Below are positions 52,564 through 61,488 of a DNA stretch of 64,000 nucleotides, in pieces. Under the pieces are notes generated by a model. It ran no database searches. It was given only the letters and a program-made list of their open reading frames with translations, and was not told the origin of the DNA. Origin of the DNA: Candidatus Accumulibacter affinis (lineage in GTDB: Bacteria > Pseudomonadota > Gammaproteobacteria > Burkholderiales > Rhodocyclaceae). The DNA is taken from the NCBI GenBank assembly GCA_016713625.1, contig JADJOT010000009.1, positions 372,001 through 436,000 on the forward strand. Direction: 5' to 3'. The translations under genes and the position numbers were made by a program. Numbering within the stretch: the stretch's first letter is position 1; the number at the start of each line of letters is the position of its first letter.

Positions 52564-52784
52564 TGCCGTGAACATTGTAGCCGTCCTCAGTGCCTGCTCA
52601 GGTTCTGGCAGGCAAACTAAGGAACGTATAAGGCGTATAAGGGGCCGGGCTGTTCGCCGTGATCGGCGGTATTTCCAGCGGGTTAGAGTCCCGTGAAAGG
52701 AGTTGTCCGTACGCCCTTTTTAGCACCAGGAAGCGGCGTCCGAGTAATCGGAGGTCGTAAGTTTCCCAGGGCAAAGCAGCAGTC

Positions 52785-53000
52785 GGGTAGCTGGACGCGG
52801 TTACCCGCGCCCAGCCCCCCCAGAACCGTGCATGGGTCTTTCGATCCACACGGCTCAAGCCTCTACAAAGGCATCTTTCGACACACCCCCAACGCGTCTT
52901 GTCTCCGCTTCTTGCCCACAAACTCCACTTGGGAAAACTGATCTCCTTCATCTCGCGACTCGGGGTGCTTTAGGTTTTTCTAGGTTTGGCAAAAATCGGC
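52785..53000 (-). mobile_element. 3' fragment of a second group II intron
   Basis: On the minus strand a 34-nt domain V hairpin (52823-52856, GAGCCGTGTGGATCGAAAGA and so on) and a domain VI hairpin end at ...AGCTACCC (52785). The layout is the same as in the intron at 16327. The 5' part is removed by the ISAzo13-type element that starts at 53001. Confidence 0.78.
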
Positions 53001-54332
53001 TAAGGAACGTTCAAAAAACAACTTGCGGAAGTTCGTTATCTGACTGCGGAGAAACGGTGTAATTCCATTGGGGAAGAACGGAATCGGCAATAATCTTCAG
53101 AGTTGATTTTAGGTGCTCTGAAGCTTTGCGCCCAGTTTCGTGGACTTTGTTGAGGATGTCGACGGAGACACGCAGGCCTGTTTTAGTCTGCGTGCGTTCA
53201 ATCAATTCCTTCACCAATGGCACGCTCTTGAAGACGACGCCTTCGCAGGCGCGCGTGACATGAGGGAAAAGGCGGTGTTCGATCGGGTTGTGTTTGGAAC
53301 AGTACGGCGGATAGTGGGCAATGCGAATTTCCAGCCCGATGCGGTTGGCCAAGGTTTGCAGATCCTGTCGAAACAAAGAGGAATTGGAGGGATTGCTCCC
53401 CCCGCCATCGCACGTCAGTAGGGTTGGGTAGCGTGAGCATAGTCGTACTTGCCCACATTTTCCCACCAGTGCGCGACGCTGTCGCACGCAAATTCAGTGG
53501 TATCGCGGCTCGTTCCGATGTTCTGTGCCCCTTGTTTAACCCCACGTCATAAAGTCCGTGCGGCACAATTTTGCCCTCGCCGTAGCTGGCAAAATCATGG
53601 TCCAAGACCTCAATGCTTTCTCGTGTGTACAATTTCCCCGCGCGATAGAAGTTGCCTATCATCTCCTTTTTCTTCGTATCCATGCTGATCACCGGCTGGT
53701 TCTGTGCAAGATACGTCGCTTTGATTTTCGTGATGTTCTCAAACTGCGGGTTACGTTCTGGGTGTTGCTTGAATGACTTCTTTTTTTCTGGGCTTGGCGA
53801 CTTACAAATTTGTTCTTCTTCAACAGCTTGCAGCAAATGTACCGACTCACCGAAATGCCCTTCGTCGTGATTCGCTCGGCTATCCCTTGCGGTCTTAGGT
53901 TCGTCCAGACGATGTCGTGTTGCGGACTTCCTGCCGTATGCTCAGCGATGACTTCAAAAAAAATGCTTTCCAATTCAGGCGTGGTGCTGATGATGGATTT
54001 GCGGCCGCCCCCCTGCCTACGGATCCGGCCCGGCGTGGGCTCTTGCATTTCTTTCAAATCCGCCAAGCCTTGGCAGATCGTCCTGGAGTCTATCCCCAAC
54101 AATTTCGAAATATATTCCTTTCCACCCCATCCTAATTTCTGGGCTTCAACCGCCGCATACCGCCGCCGATCCTTTTCGGACAGCCGGCAAAACATCGCCC
54201 TCATCAAACGTTCCATTTCTTCAGTGTAAGGCTTCATGCGAGGAAAGAAATCTTATACAAGGCTTATACAAGGGAAGGCTTGTCATTTTACCAAATACTC
54301 GAATTGCTCAACTTGTTTTTTGAACGTTCCTT
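53001..54332 (-). mobile_element. ISAzo13-family insertion sequence, decayed
   Basis: Both ends carry a near-perfect inverted repeat of about 24 bp (TAAGGAACGTTCAAAAAACA at the left, the same on the other strand at 54309-54332). The 1.33-kb element holds one transposase in several frames. Its right-hand 434 bp are repeated in tandem at 54333-54768. Confidence 0.82.
53020..54237 (-). pseudogene. ISAzo13-family transposase, frameshifted
   Basis: Start MKPYTEEMERLMRAMFCRLSEKDRRRYAAVEAQKLGWGGKEYISKLLGIDSRTICQGLADLKEM at ATG 54237, helix-turn-helix part intact. At an A7 run near 53781 the frame changes to KKSFKQHPERNPQFENITKIKATYLAQNQPVISMDTKKKEMIGNFYRAGK (first Asp). A further change near 53540 leads to GTSRDTTEFACDSVAHWWENV and another near 53425 to LLTCDGGGSN (second Asp) and YCSKHNPIEHRLFPHV (Glu). 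At least three frame changes make it inactive. Confidence 0.8.
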
Positions 54333-54768
54333 AGGTTCGTCCAGACGATGTCGTGTTGCGGACTTCCTGCCGTATGCTCAGCGATGACTTCAAAAAAAAA
54401 TGCTTTCCAATTCAGGCGTGGTGCTGATGATGGATTTGCGGCCGCCCCCCTGCCTACGGATCCGGCCCGGCGTGGGCTCTTGCATTTCTTTCAAATCCGC
54501 CAAGCCTTGGCAGATCGTCCTGGAGTCTATCCCCAACAATTTCGAAATATATTCCTTTCCACCCCATCCTAATTTCTGGGCTTCAACCGCCGCATACCGC
54601 CGCCGATCCTTTTCGGACAACCGGCAAAACATCGCCCTCATCAAACGTTCCATTTCTTCAGTGTAAGGCTTCATGCGAGGAAAGAAATCTTATACAAGGC
54701 TTATACAAGGGAAGGCTTGTCATTTTACCAAATACTCGAATTGCTCAACTTGTTTTTTGAACGTTCCT
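54333..54768 (-). repeat. Tandem partial copy of the ISAzo13-type element
   Basis: This segment repeats 53899-54332 almost exactly: the transposase start (MKPYTEEMERL, ATG 54674), 94 codons, and the right-hand end repeat. Differences are one extra A in an A run near 54394 and one A/G change near 54619. It carries no complete gene. Confidence 0.85.
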
Positions 54769-55723
54769 AAGTCAAGCAATCGGTTTCTGGGGTAATCTTT
54801 GCAGCCAGAGCATGGCGGCGAACCATAGTGCGCCGCCTAAAGTAAACTAATGAAAACCCTCCGACTAGAAATAAGCTGGCAACGGCAGGCTCGGGCACCG
54901 ACTCAGAAAGACGTATGTTATCGGCGCCCAAGCCAACCAAAAACTCCCTGTAAGTCTCAGGCAGTGATTCCAAAGGAATATTCTCTTGAACGTCAAAAAC
55001 ACCGCCACTGGAATCAGGGTAATCAATCATGGAATCAACAAGCGCGCTGAAAACTGCACCAGAGCCGTCGCCTTTATAATAATTGCTCTTCCAGGAAAAA
55101 GTTGATAATACTGAATATTTGTTACCGGACTTTACTCCAACAAGATGAGTTGTGAACTGTGTGTACTCACCGGGCCGGTATTGTAGTGACGGAAGGTCCT
55201 CAAACGACAGTGTATCTATAGTAGAATTATCACCTACATAGGTACCGGAGCGATAATTCGCCGGCACGGGAGAAGGTATAGCCTCATTCCAGTAATAAAC
55301 AAAGTTATCTGCCCAAATGGGCGGGGTAGGGTAGCCACCCGGCGGCGGATCATAAAAAACGTTGCTTAGTTGAACGCCATGTATGTCTGTTGGAGGGTGC
55401 GGTGTATTAACTAACTGGAGCCAATTAAAGTGATCAAACCCTAACAGAGCTGCCGCCTCCGACAGAGAAGCTTGACCCGTAGGAGCGCCGTAAATGGTCC
55501 GAATGTAAGGTGGTATGTACGTAGCTGTTATTGCCCCGCGAACCGGCCGGCCCTGGTAAGTATTCAATGGTCCAATCACAAGGGCCGGGGCGAAAGAACG
55601 GGGGGCAAGGCATCCAATGACCTCACCAAGGTCGTCAGGCCCTCCGCAAAGAATCGGACCGACACCAGACAATGCCTCCCCATTTAGCAACGCTATGCAT
55701 GCCAGAAAAAATATTACGCGCAT
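54767..55723 (-). CDS. PEP-CTERM sorting-signal protein
   Basis: The product is about 318 residues from ATG 55723 (MRVIFFLACIALLNGEALS, signal peptide); ATG 55738 is an alternative. The C-terminal sorting signal is SVPEPAVASLFLVGGFSLVYFRRRTM near residue 280-305: a VPEP motif, a hydrophobic helix and basic residues. Such proteins are processed by exosortase EpsH/XrtA and go to the outer surface or exopolysaccharide. The mature part (GFDHFNWLQLVNTPH, NFVYYWNEAIPSPVPANYRSGTYVGDNSTIDTLSFEDLPSLQYRPGEYTQFTTHLVGV) has no family I know. The DNA is AT-rich compared with the nif region. The stop codon is formed at the IS end (54767-54769), so the original tail may differ by a few residues. Confidence 0.8.
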   Translation of the reverse strand: MRVIFFLACIALLNGEALSGVGPILCGGPDDLGEVIGCLAPRSFAPALVIGPLNTYQGRPVRGAITATYIPPYIRTIYGAPTGQASLSEAAALLGFDHFNWLQLVNTPHPPTDIHGVQLSNVFYDPPPGGYPTPPIWADNFVYYWNEAIPSPVPANYRSGTYVGDNSTIDTLSFEDLPSLQYRPGEYTQFTTHLVGVKSGNKYSVLSTFSWKSNYYKGDGSGAVFSALVDSMIDYPDSSGGVFDVQENIPLESLPETYREFLVGLGADNIRLSESVPEPAVASLFLVGGFSLVYFRRRTMVRRHALAAKITPETDCLT

Positions 55724-55738
55724 TAAAGCGTCTCCCAA

Positions 55739-56352
55739 GACTTGTGGAAATGCAGAAGTGGTGCTGAAGAAATTTCTGAACCATCTCTATGCAAGAATAG
55801 GAAATCCAGCGATAGTTCTGAAATTATATAAGCCTTCATCAAGGAGGGTCAACTTGGAATTTGGCCCCGGAGGCCCTTGAAATGTGATCTGAATCCCGCC
55901 CCGCTCAGTGCCTGTGGTCATCCAACTCGGGCGCCCCGATCCCATCACTGAAGTCTTCCCCCTCCATCACAGCACCTATTTCCCTTCCTTCGCGACCTCA
56001 TCGATCCCTGCATCCCGGTTCTTCTCGATGAAGTTGAAGACCCAGCGCACGATCGCCCAGCCTTGGATATAAGGGGCCAGGCTCGAATTACTTGCACTCC
56101 TTCCAGCTGCGCCGCTGCGCGGGGGGTGATTTCCACCGCGAGCACTACACTCAGGAACTGGGGCGCAGGCGTCGAAGTAATTCGTCGGCGGACAGGGTCT
56201 CTCCACGATCGGCTTGCGCTATCGATTCGGCGCATTTCGGGGACAGCATACTAAAATCACGTCTTCGGACAAGGGCCGAAAGTGCCAAGACGGCGGCGTT
56301 GACAGGGCGCGGCAAGCAGGCTTTCCACGGAAGCGTGTGGAGTGCCATTGCT
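55739..56352. other. Fragment-rich region without an intact gene
   Basis: The minus strand holds pieces of a toxin-antitoxin pair: CAESIAQADRGETLSADELLRRLRPSS ending at 56151 looks like an antitoxin end, and VEITPRAAAQLEGVQVI near 56100 looks like a RelE/ParE start. The toxin piece breaks off at a 21-bp repeat (56069-56089) that recurs at 58802-58822. Beyond it is a short C-terminal-like frame (GWAIVRWVFNFIEKNRDAG, stop near 55976) of unknown origin. Confidence 0.4.
56069..56089. repeat. 21-bp dispersed repeat, copy 1
   Basis: ATAAGGGGCCAGGCTCGAAT (plus T) occurs here and at 58802-58822. At both sites coding fragments end at it, so it probably marks the end of a small mobile or REP-type element. 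Confidence 0.65.
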
Positions 56353-56762
56353 TCATGCCGTGATGAACGGATTAACCACAGACAACTGGTTTGCCAATAC
56401 CTGTCCATGCTGCAGGTCCTCGGAATAGAGCGTATCGCACCCGGCCAGCACGGCTGCAGCCACAATCAGTGCGTCCCAATTGGCAAGCTGGTAACGGATG
56501 GCCAGATCTGCGCTCCTGCGGATCGTGGTTTCATCAACGGGCAGCACATCAGTGAGTTTCATCACCGCATCCGCAAAGGCGTAAGCCTTCGTCCGATCAA
56601 ACCCGAGCTTCCGCAGGCAGACATTGATGGCCTCATTGATGACCTGCGCACTGACCACCGGACGTGCCGCCAGGATGCCGCGCGCGATCTCCGCCTTGCG
56701 GCTGTTCTTCCCGATGGTAGGCACAGGACGACGTTCGTATCAGCGAAGCACTTCGCGGTCAC
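56353..56762 (-). pseudogene. VapC-type PIN-domain toxin with a frameshift
   Basis: The GTG at 56762 leads to TAKCFADTNVVL, which has the first Asp of a PIN domain. Near 56722 the frame changes and the rest follows in a second frame: IGKNSRKAEIARGILAARPVVSAQVINEAINVCLRKLGF, then LPVDETTIRRSADLAIRYQLANWDALIVAAAVLAGCDTLYSEDLQHGQVL, with the remaining acidic residues (Glu in VINE, Asp in NWDALI and SEDLQHG). Two extra bases explain the change. As it stands the ribonuclease is broken. Directly downstream of its antitoxin. Confidence 0.78.
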
Positions 56763-56949
56763 AGCACTCATCACGCTTGAACTTGCCATCAAACATCGCG
56801 CCGAACTGGTCGAATTCGCTCATGTCCGCAGTTGCCGCCATTGCCTGTGCGCGCCTGGACTTCAGGTAGCCGACAAAATCCAGCACTTCGCGCGCGTCCG
56901 TCTCAGGTAGCGTCTGCACTTCCGCGACAATCTTTTCCATTGTGTTCAT
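56740..56949 (-). CDS. DUF2281/VapB-like antitoxin
   Basis: The product is 69 residues (MNTMEKIVAEVQTLPETDAREVLDFVGYLKSRRAQAMAATADMSEFDQFGAMFDGKFKRDECCDREVLR). The first part, with LPETDAREVLDFVGYLKSR, is the usual short helical antitoxin domain of PIN toxins in this arrangement. It overlaps the toxin gene by 23 bp. The IS at 56964 lies 14 bp upstream of its start and has removed its original promoter. Confidence 0.75.
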   Translation of the reverse strand: MNTMEKIVAEVQTLPETDAREVLDFVGYLKSRRAQAMAATADMSEFDQFGAMFDGKFKRDECCDREVLR

Positions 56950-56963
56950 GGTTTGTCACTCCA

Positions 56964-58456
56964 GAGCCTCTTGCAAAACTCCCTCGCGCGAGTTGCTGCG
57001 CCGCACCATTCGCCCTCTGGGGGCGATTTTTGTCGCGCGGGAAGTCTCCGCGGCCGAGCGGCTAACCGGATGGCATATTTTGCGTCGTGCGGTGCGAACC
57101 CGCTCCTGCATTCCTCGAATGCACAGTAGCCGGAAAGGGAACGTGGGCGGTCATTGTCGTAATCGCATCAACTGGTCAGCGGACAGCGCCAGGATGCCGA
57201 ACATCAGGTGGGCCATCACTTTGGTATGGCCCTTGACCCGAAGGGTCCTGCCGCCGAATTCATCCTTGAGCCGCGCGTTGCTGCGCTCGGCGGCGGTACG
57301 CTCGTTGTAGCGAATCGCTTCGGCCGGAGCGAATTCGATCTTCGCGCCACGGCGCGGATTGTGATCGATCAGAGGAACGTGGCCCAGGCTCCTGCTGTGC
57401 TCACGCAAATCGGTGCTGCAATAGGCGGCATCCATGAGGTCGTACAGGTTGGTCACGCGCTCGGCGCTGATCAGCGACAGGGGAATGGCGGCCAGGCTGT
57501 CGTGCATCGAGGCGCTGGAGAGCAACGCTGCAATCGGTACGCCACAGTCGGCGGTGTCGAGATGCAGCTTGTAGCCGCTCCAACTGTTCTTGTAGCCTTG
57601 GGCATTGCACTTCGTGCCGCGATCACACGCCGTGGGAATCTGATCGAGCATTTGCACCAAGGTCTGCCCGCGTTGGCGCTGGATCGGGGACGCCTTCGCG
57701 GCCGGACGCGCTTCGCCGCGCCGAGGACGGCCCTGTTTTCTCGCCGGTGCCGGAGCTTCCGGCGGACTCGCTTCGGCAGGGCTCCCTTCTGCCGGGAGCA
57801 AGGAGGACTGTGCCGTGGCAGCCGGTTCGATTGCGGGCGTTTCCTTCCGAGCGGGGCGTTCGCGTGCTTCGATTGCCGTGCCGTCGCGACTGAGATGCCC
57901 GATCAGTTGATCCCCAAGGTGTTCCTTGATTAGGGCTTCATGCACGCGCTGGCCCAGGCCAGCTTCGGCAAACTCGTCGAAGGCGCGCGAGAAGGTCGCC
58001 TCGGAAGGCAGTATCTTGCACAGCGGGAAACCACAGATCCGGCGCAGCGCACGGTCGATCATCAGCCGCTCAAGCAGCCCCGCCGTCGTCGCCAGCCCCA
58101 ACACCGCCTTGGCCACAAAAGCGTTCGCCAGCCACGCTCGCTCGAAGGGCGGACGTCCCACACCACACCACGACGTCCTCGTGAATTCCTCGATACGTAC
58201 CCATTCCAACGTGTGGATCACCTTCTCCAGTTTCGGCGTCAGCGGACCGAATTGATCCGTCAACTCCGGCAGCAACTCGTGCTGAATCACGTGCCACCGT
58301 TGCATGATCTGTTGGGGTTGGGTAGTATTCATTGGGCGGGCGTTATGATGATGGTCTCTATAACCGCATCATGCCAGAAGTGGCCGCCCGCGTCCCCCGC
58401 TTTCGCCTCCAGCCGCGAAAAAATTAGCCCTGCAGTGCGAGTTTTGCAAGAGGCTC
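56964..58456 (-). mobile_element. IS5/IS1182-type element with 4-bp duplication
   Basis: The ends are perfect 18-bp inverted repeats (GAGCCTCTTGCAAAACTC at 56964-56981; its complement at 58439-58456). TCCA flanks both sides (56960-56963 and 58457-58460). The element is 1,493 bp and holds one intact transposase gene. Confidence 0.88.
57151..58332 (-). CDS. DDE transposase (DUF772/InsH-like N-terminus)
   Basis: The product is 393 residues. The N-terminal DUF772-like region is LTDQFGPLTPKLEKVIHTLEWVRIEEFTRTSWCGVGRPPFERAWLANAFVAKAVLGLATTAGLLERL, then LPSEATFSRAFDEFAEAGLGQRVHEAL. The DDE acidic residues are in LSRDGTAIEARERP (near residue 150), YDLMDAAYCS (near 302) and ERTAAERSNARLKDEFGG (near 350). 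A Pro/Ala/Glu-rich insert (about 165-215) is unusual. Intact and possibly active. Confidence 0.88.
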   Translation of the reverse strand: MNTTQPQQIMQRWHVIQHELLPELTDQFGPLTPKLEKVIHTLEWVRIEEFTRTSWCGVGRPPFERAWLANAFVAKAVLGLATTAGLLERLMIDRALRRICGFPLCKILPSEATFSRAFDEFAEAGLGQRVHEALIKEHLGDQLIGHLSRDGTAIEARERPARKETPAIEPAATAQSSLLPAEGSPAEASPPEAPAPARKQGRPRRGEARPAAKASPIQRQRGQTLVQMLDQIPTACDRGTKCNAQGYKNSWSGYKLHLDTADCGVPIAALLSSASMHDSLAAIPLSLISAERVTNLYDLMDAAYCSTDLREHSRSLGHVPLIDHNPRRGAKIEFAPAEAIRYNERTAAERSNARLKDEFGGRTLRVKGHTKVMAHLMFGILALSADQLMRLRQ

Positions 58457-58940
58457 TCCAGACAATTGGCCGAAGTCCAACCGACAGCCCGGTGGACCTC
58501 TTGGTCAAGAATTCTTCTTCGACGAGAATCTTGCCGTCAATGATGGTACTCGTCGTGAGTTGCTTGAGGAAGATAGTACAGCACAGCTGCTGTGATGGAA
58601 GCTCCTTGCGGCCCCCACGAATGTCGTTCGATCGAAGCCGCTCGCCGCTACAGGCCTGAGTCGCCGGGCAGCTACTCGTCTAGAAGCGCGCCAGTCGCAC
58701 CCGATAGAGGCCGCCGATCACTACGTACTCGTCCTCGCCACGCAGCATGTCGGGCAGCAACTGGCTGAAGAAGGCGAGCTTCGGCAAGGGCACATGGGCG
58801 CATAAGGGGCCAGGCTCGAATTCCCTAATGCTCACCGCCCGAGTTCCTGCTCCCCCGTTCAATTCGAGGCTGGCGGATTTTCCGCTTTTTGTTGGAATGT
58901 TAGACTTGACGCCGTGTTGTGACCCCGTGTTGCTGCTCTA
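58457..58940. other. Region without a recognisable intact gene
   Basis: The minus strand carries the end of a protein (LAFFSQLLPDMLRGEDEYVVIGGLYRVRLARF, stop near 58680) that begins at the 21-bp repeat 58802-58822; I do not recognise it. Near 58920 stands TGACCCCGTGTTGC, which recurs at 63721 and 63752. Confidence 0.4.
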
Positions 58941-59561
58941 TCAAGGGAAAGAGCGCTTCGTGACAACAGCATCCCAGCTTGCTTGCTCGCTGATGCCCCA
59001 AACCGCCTCTTTGGCGTCGAACAATTTGCGGCTTCGCCCATAAGCCGGGTCGCGCTGCACAGCGTCTGCGATCCGACCGGCAATCTGATCGAGCAGGCCG
59101 TTCTTCCCGGCATGCTCAAGAGCTTGCTGCGATTCGAACAGGATCGCCACCTTGGGCCAGCCGTAACCCCAGATGCCTTCGACTTCGAGGATGCCCGGGT
59201 GCTTGGCAACAAGCTCCATTCGAAGATCCTGCGCGAGGCGCTTGAGCGCGAGATCCGCAACCAAGGAGTAACTCATCCCCGGTATGCATTTGAATGCGAC
59301 AACAGGTACCGCCACCACGGCAATGGCGATCGCCGCCAGGGTGGGTATTTCGAGCGTGTATTTCAGTATGGGCACCGCGCTCACCACGCCCAGCATAATG
59401 GCGTAGAGGCCCAGTTTCGCATCCACCTTGAGCGGCATGCGGGCAATCACAAGCACGAGTACGGCAATCACGATCGCTACCCAGATGGACATGCCAAGCC
59501 AGAGCTGCAGAGCCACAACGACGAGCAAGGCCAGCACAACCAAAGCAGTATAGGTCTTCAT
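58941..59561 (-). CDS. Membrane protein, unknown function
   Basis: The product is 206 residues. Four hydrophobic segments fill residues 4-95 (YTALVVLALLVVVALQLWLG, IWVAIVIAVLVLVIARMPL, LGLYAIMLGVVSAVPILKY, LAAIAIAVVAVPVVAFKC), followed by a soluble part (GMSYSLVADLALKRLAQDLRMELVAKHPGILEVEGIWGYGWPKVAILFESQQALEHAGKNGLLDQIAGRIADAVQ). I recognise no family. Its start overlaps the end of the adhesin fragment upstream. Confidence 0.65.
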   Translation of the reverse strand: MKTYTALVVLALLVVVALQLWLGMSIWVAIVIAVLVLVIARMPLKVDAKLGLYAIMLGVVSAVPILKYTLEIPTLAAIAIAVVAVPVVAFKCIPGMSYSLVADLALKRLAQDLRMELVAKHPGILEVEGIWGYGWPKVAILFESQQALEHAGKNGLLDQIAGRIADAVQRDPAYGRSRKLFDAKEAVWGISEQASWDAVVTKRSFP

Positions 59562-59854
59562 CGCGCTGCTGCATTCTGCAAGGCCGCGTTGTTGATCTGC
59601 GCGGCGGTGCCGGAAATGGTCAGGCTATTGCTGTTGTCGCTGCCGACCGTGGTCCCGGAGCCGTCGGCGACAGTCAGCGTTTCGCCGGTGACCGCCAGAG
59701 TCGCCCGTATCGAGGTCGGATTATCAGCATCGACCACAGCGATGCCGGTGATCGCCAGCGGCGTGTCTTCGGACGTGGCGCGTGTGGCTGTGACGCTGCC
59801 GGTGATGGTCGGTATGGTGGTCAGGGAGCGCATAAGGTGATTGCTACGAATAGT
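59558..59854 (-). pseudogene. C-terminal fragment of a large repetitive surface protein
   Basis: The minus-strand frame reads TITGSVTATRATSEDTPLAITGIAVVDADNPTSIRATLAVTGETLTVADGSGTTVGSDNSNSLTISGTAAQINNAALQNAAAR. The SEDTPLAITGIAVVDAD and L-TV-G-T-L pattern is that of cadherin/VCBS-type repeats in giant adhesins. The upstream part is replaced by the ISAzo13-type element, so only the last repeat is left. Confidence 0.6.
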
Positions 59855-61085
59855 CATACCGTGCATACCGGTCGGATCAAGATGTCCCACTTGGGTAGGA
59901 GTGGGTTTCGTTCCAGCCTGGACTCGACAGCTTGCATGGCATCCTTGGCCACGGTGACTCCTTTTTCATAGACCGTGCGGCTCAGTTCGACGACGGGATG
60001 AACGCCTTTCCAGGTCATGCTCTTGGCCCACTCCAACATTGTTTGGGTATCGGTCAGCTTGGCGCCGTTCCAGTGCATTTCCAGGATTCCCCAGCAACGC
60101 TCCACCGGATTGTACTTGCTGTGGTACGGCGGATAGTAGAGGAGGCGGATGGATTTGCCGATGTGATCGGCGAACTCGACCATGCGTTTGAGAAATTGCG
60201 TACGCCGGCCATTGCTCTCCGGTCCGTTATCGGCCTTGATTTGGATGGGTGTGATGCGAGCACACTCCTCGGGTGCTTGACGCTCCCACCACGCATAGAG
60301 GCTGTCGAGGATGAAATCGCTGGTCTTCGCCGAACTTCCGAAGGACAGATGGAGGGACCCACTGTCTTCATTGACGACCCCAAACGGCGTGTGTTTTTCC
60401 TCGCACTCCATGTCGTGGTCGGCCGCCTGGTGGTCACCCCGCGTCTTGCCACCGCGCGAGTAGTCGCCAACCTTCACCGTCGCCTTGCAGTCCATGCTCA
60501 GGCGCATGACGGCTTCGCCTTGGCAATCTCGGTCACGTTCGCGGATATTGGTGAAGATGGCGTCGGTTTCAGGGACTTTTTTTGGGGTTTGGCCTTGAGC
60601 ACCGGACGCAGCCGGTACCCGTTGCGGTTCAGCACTTCCGACATGCCACTTCGGGAAGGCAGCACATCGTCCGCAAATCCCTGCGCCCGCAACTGCTTGA
60701 TGGCTTCCTCGGCCGTCAAGCGGGTAAACGACCAGGTCGTGCGAAAAGTCGGGTCTTGTTGGGCATGACTTTCCGCCAGTTCCCAGAGGGCTTGTGCCAC
60801 CTCCGGGTGTTTCTTCTCCCACAATTTCGCACCGCAGCAGAACGCGTGGTGCCCCAGACAAACGATCCCGGTACGTTTCTCATGCAGACCCAGCCGCACG
60901 GCCTGCCGACTCCATCCGAAAACGTCTTCTGCACGCCGAGCACTGCCACTGCAGTATTTCAACGTCATCTCCGCCTGAAACGCCCTGCGATCCGCCCCCG
61001 TCATCTTGCTCGACGCAAGCTGGATATCTTCAAGGTGGTCGGCTTCAAGAGAAGCCGTCCTCTCAGCTACCATGGCGACTCTCAT
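59854..61085 (-). CDS. ISAzo13-family transposase, made by -1 frameshifting
   Basis: The first frame (ATG 61085) gives MRVAMVAERTASLEADHLEDI, then DRRAFQAEMTLKYCSGSARRAEDVFGWSRQAVRLGLHEKRTGIVCLG and FADDVLPSRSGMSEVLNRNGYRLRPVLKAKPQKK. At codons CAA AAA AAG (minus strand, near 60577-60584) lies the slippery heptamer A_AAA_AAG. A -1 shift there leads to VPETDAIFTNIRERDRDCQGEAVMRLSMDCKATVKVG (first Asp), PIQIKADNGPESNGRR (second Asp), YHSKYNPVERCWGILEMHW (Glu) and the end at 59854. The joined product is about 410 residues and complete. No other defect is seen, so programmed frameshifting is more likely than decay. Confidence 0.78.
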
Positions 61086-61138
61086 CAGTGATCCCTCCAG
61101 TCTCAGAATCTACTGTAAGTATCGCATACAACGGTATG
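59855..61138 (-). mobile_element. ISAzo13-family element, probably intact (ends approximate)
   Basis: A 1.28-kb segment with weak inverted ends (CATACCGTGCATACC at the left, CATACCGTTGTATGC on the other strand at the right). It holds one transposase in two overlapping frames joined by a slippery sequence. Confidence 0.6.
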
Positions 61139-61167
61139 CTCAATAACAGATATCACCTAAGTATTAA

Positions 61168-61488
61168 CTAAAAGGGGACAGACCACGATTTCCTGTCGGC
61201 CAGTTCCGCATGCAGCCAACCTGGATCGAGATCGGCGCCATTGGGCCAGGTGAGGGCGCCGAGTTCGACCCGAACCTGGGTGAAGAAATCGGGGTCGCGC
61301 AACGGGCCGTAGATGCCCGGATTGCTCGATGCCTTGATCGATGAGCAATCGACGATTCCGTTGCGCCCATCCCGGAAGCTCACGGCCAACCGGTAATCCG
61401 GCAGCACCGTGACCGCTAAAATCCGCCAGGGCGCAGCGGGAATTACTCCAGCGGCTGTATTTTCTTGGGCTGTTGTCTGGCTTGGCAT
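61168..61488 (-). CDS. DUF2442 protein (pair 2)
   Basis: The product is 106 residues from ATG 61488. The DUF2442 block is WRILAVTVLPDYRLAVSFRDGRNGIVDCSSIKASSNPGIYGPLRDPDFFTQVRVELGALTWPNGADLDPGWLHAEL. It overlaps the DUF4160 gene by 46 bp, so translation is probably coupled. A second, more diverged pair of the same two families lies at 51999-52563. Confidence 0.82.
   Translation of the reverse strand: MPSQTTAQENTAAGVIPAAPWRILAVTVLPDYRLAVSFRDGRNGIVDCSSIKASSNPGIYGPLRDPDFFTQVRVELGALTWPNGADLDPGWLHAELADRKSWSVPF

Noticed and set aside
53781..53800. Programmed frameshifting in the first ISAzo13-type copy at its A7 run
   Set aside because: The zero-frame phase is CAG AAA AAA AGA, which does not give A_AAA_AAG, and the gene has at least two more frame changes, so decay is more likely.
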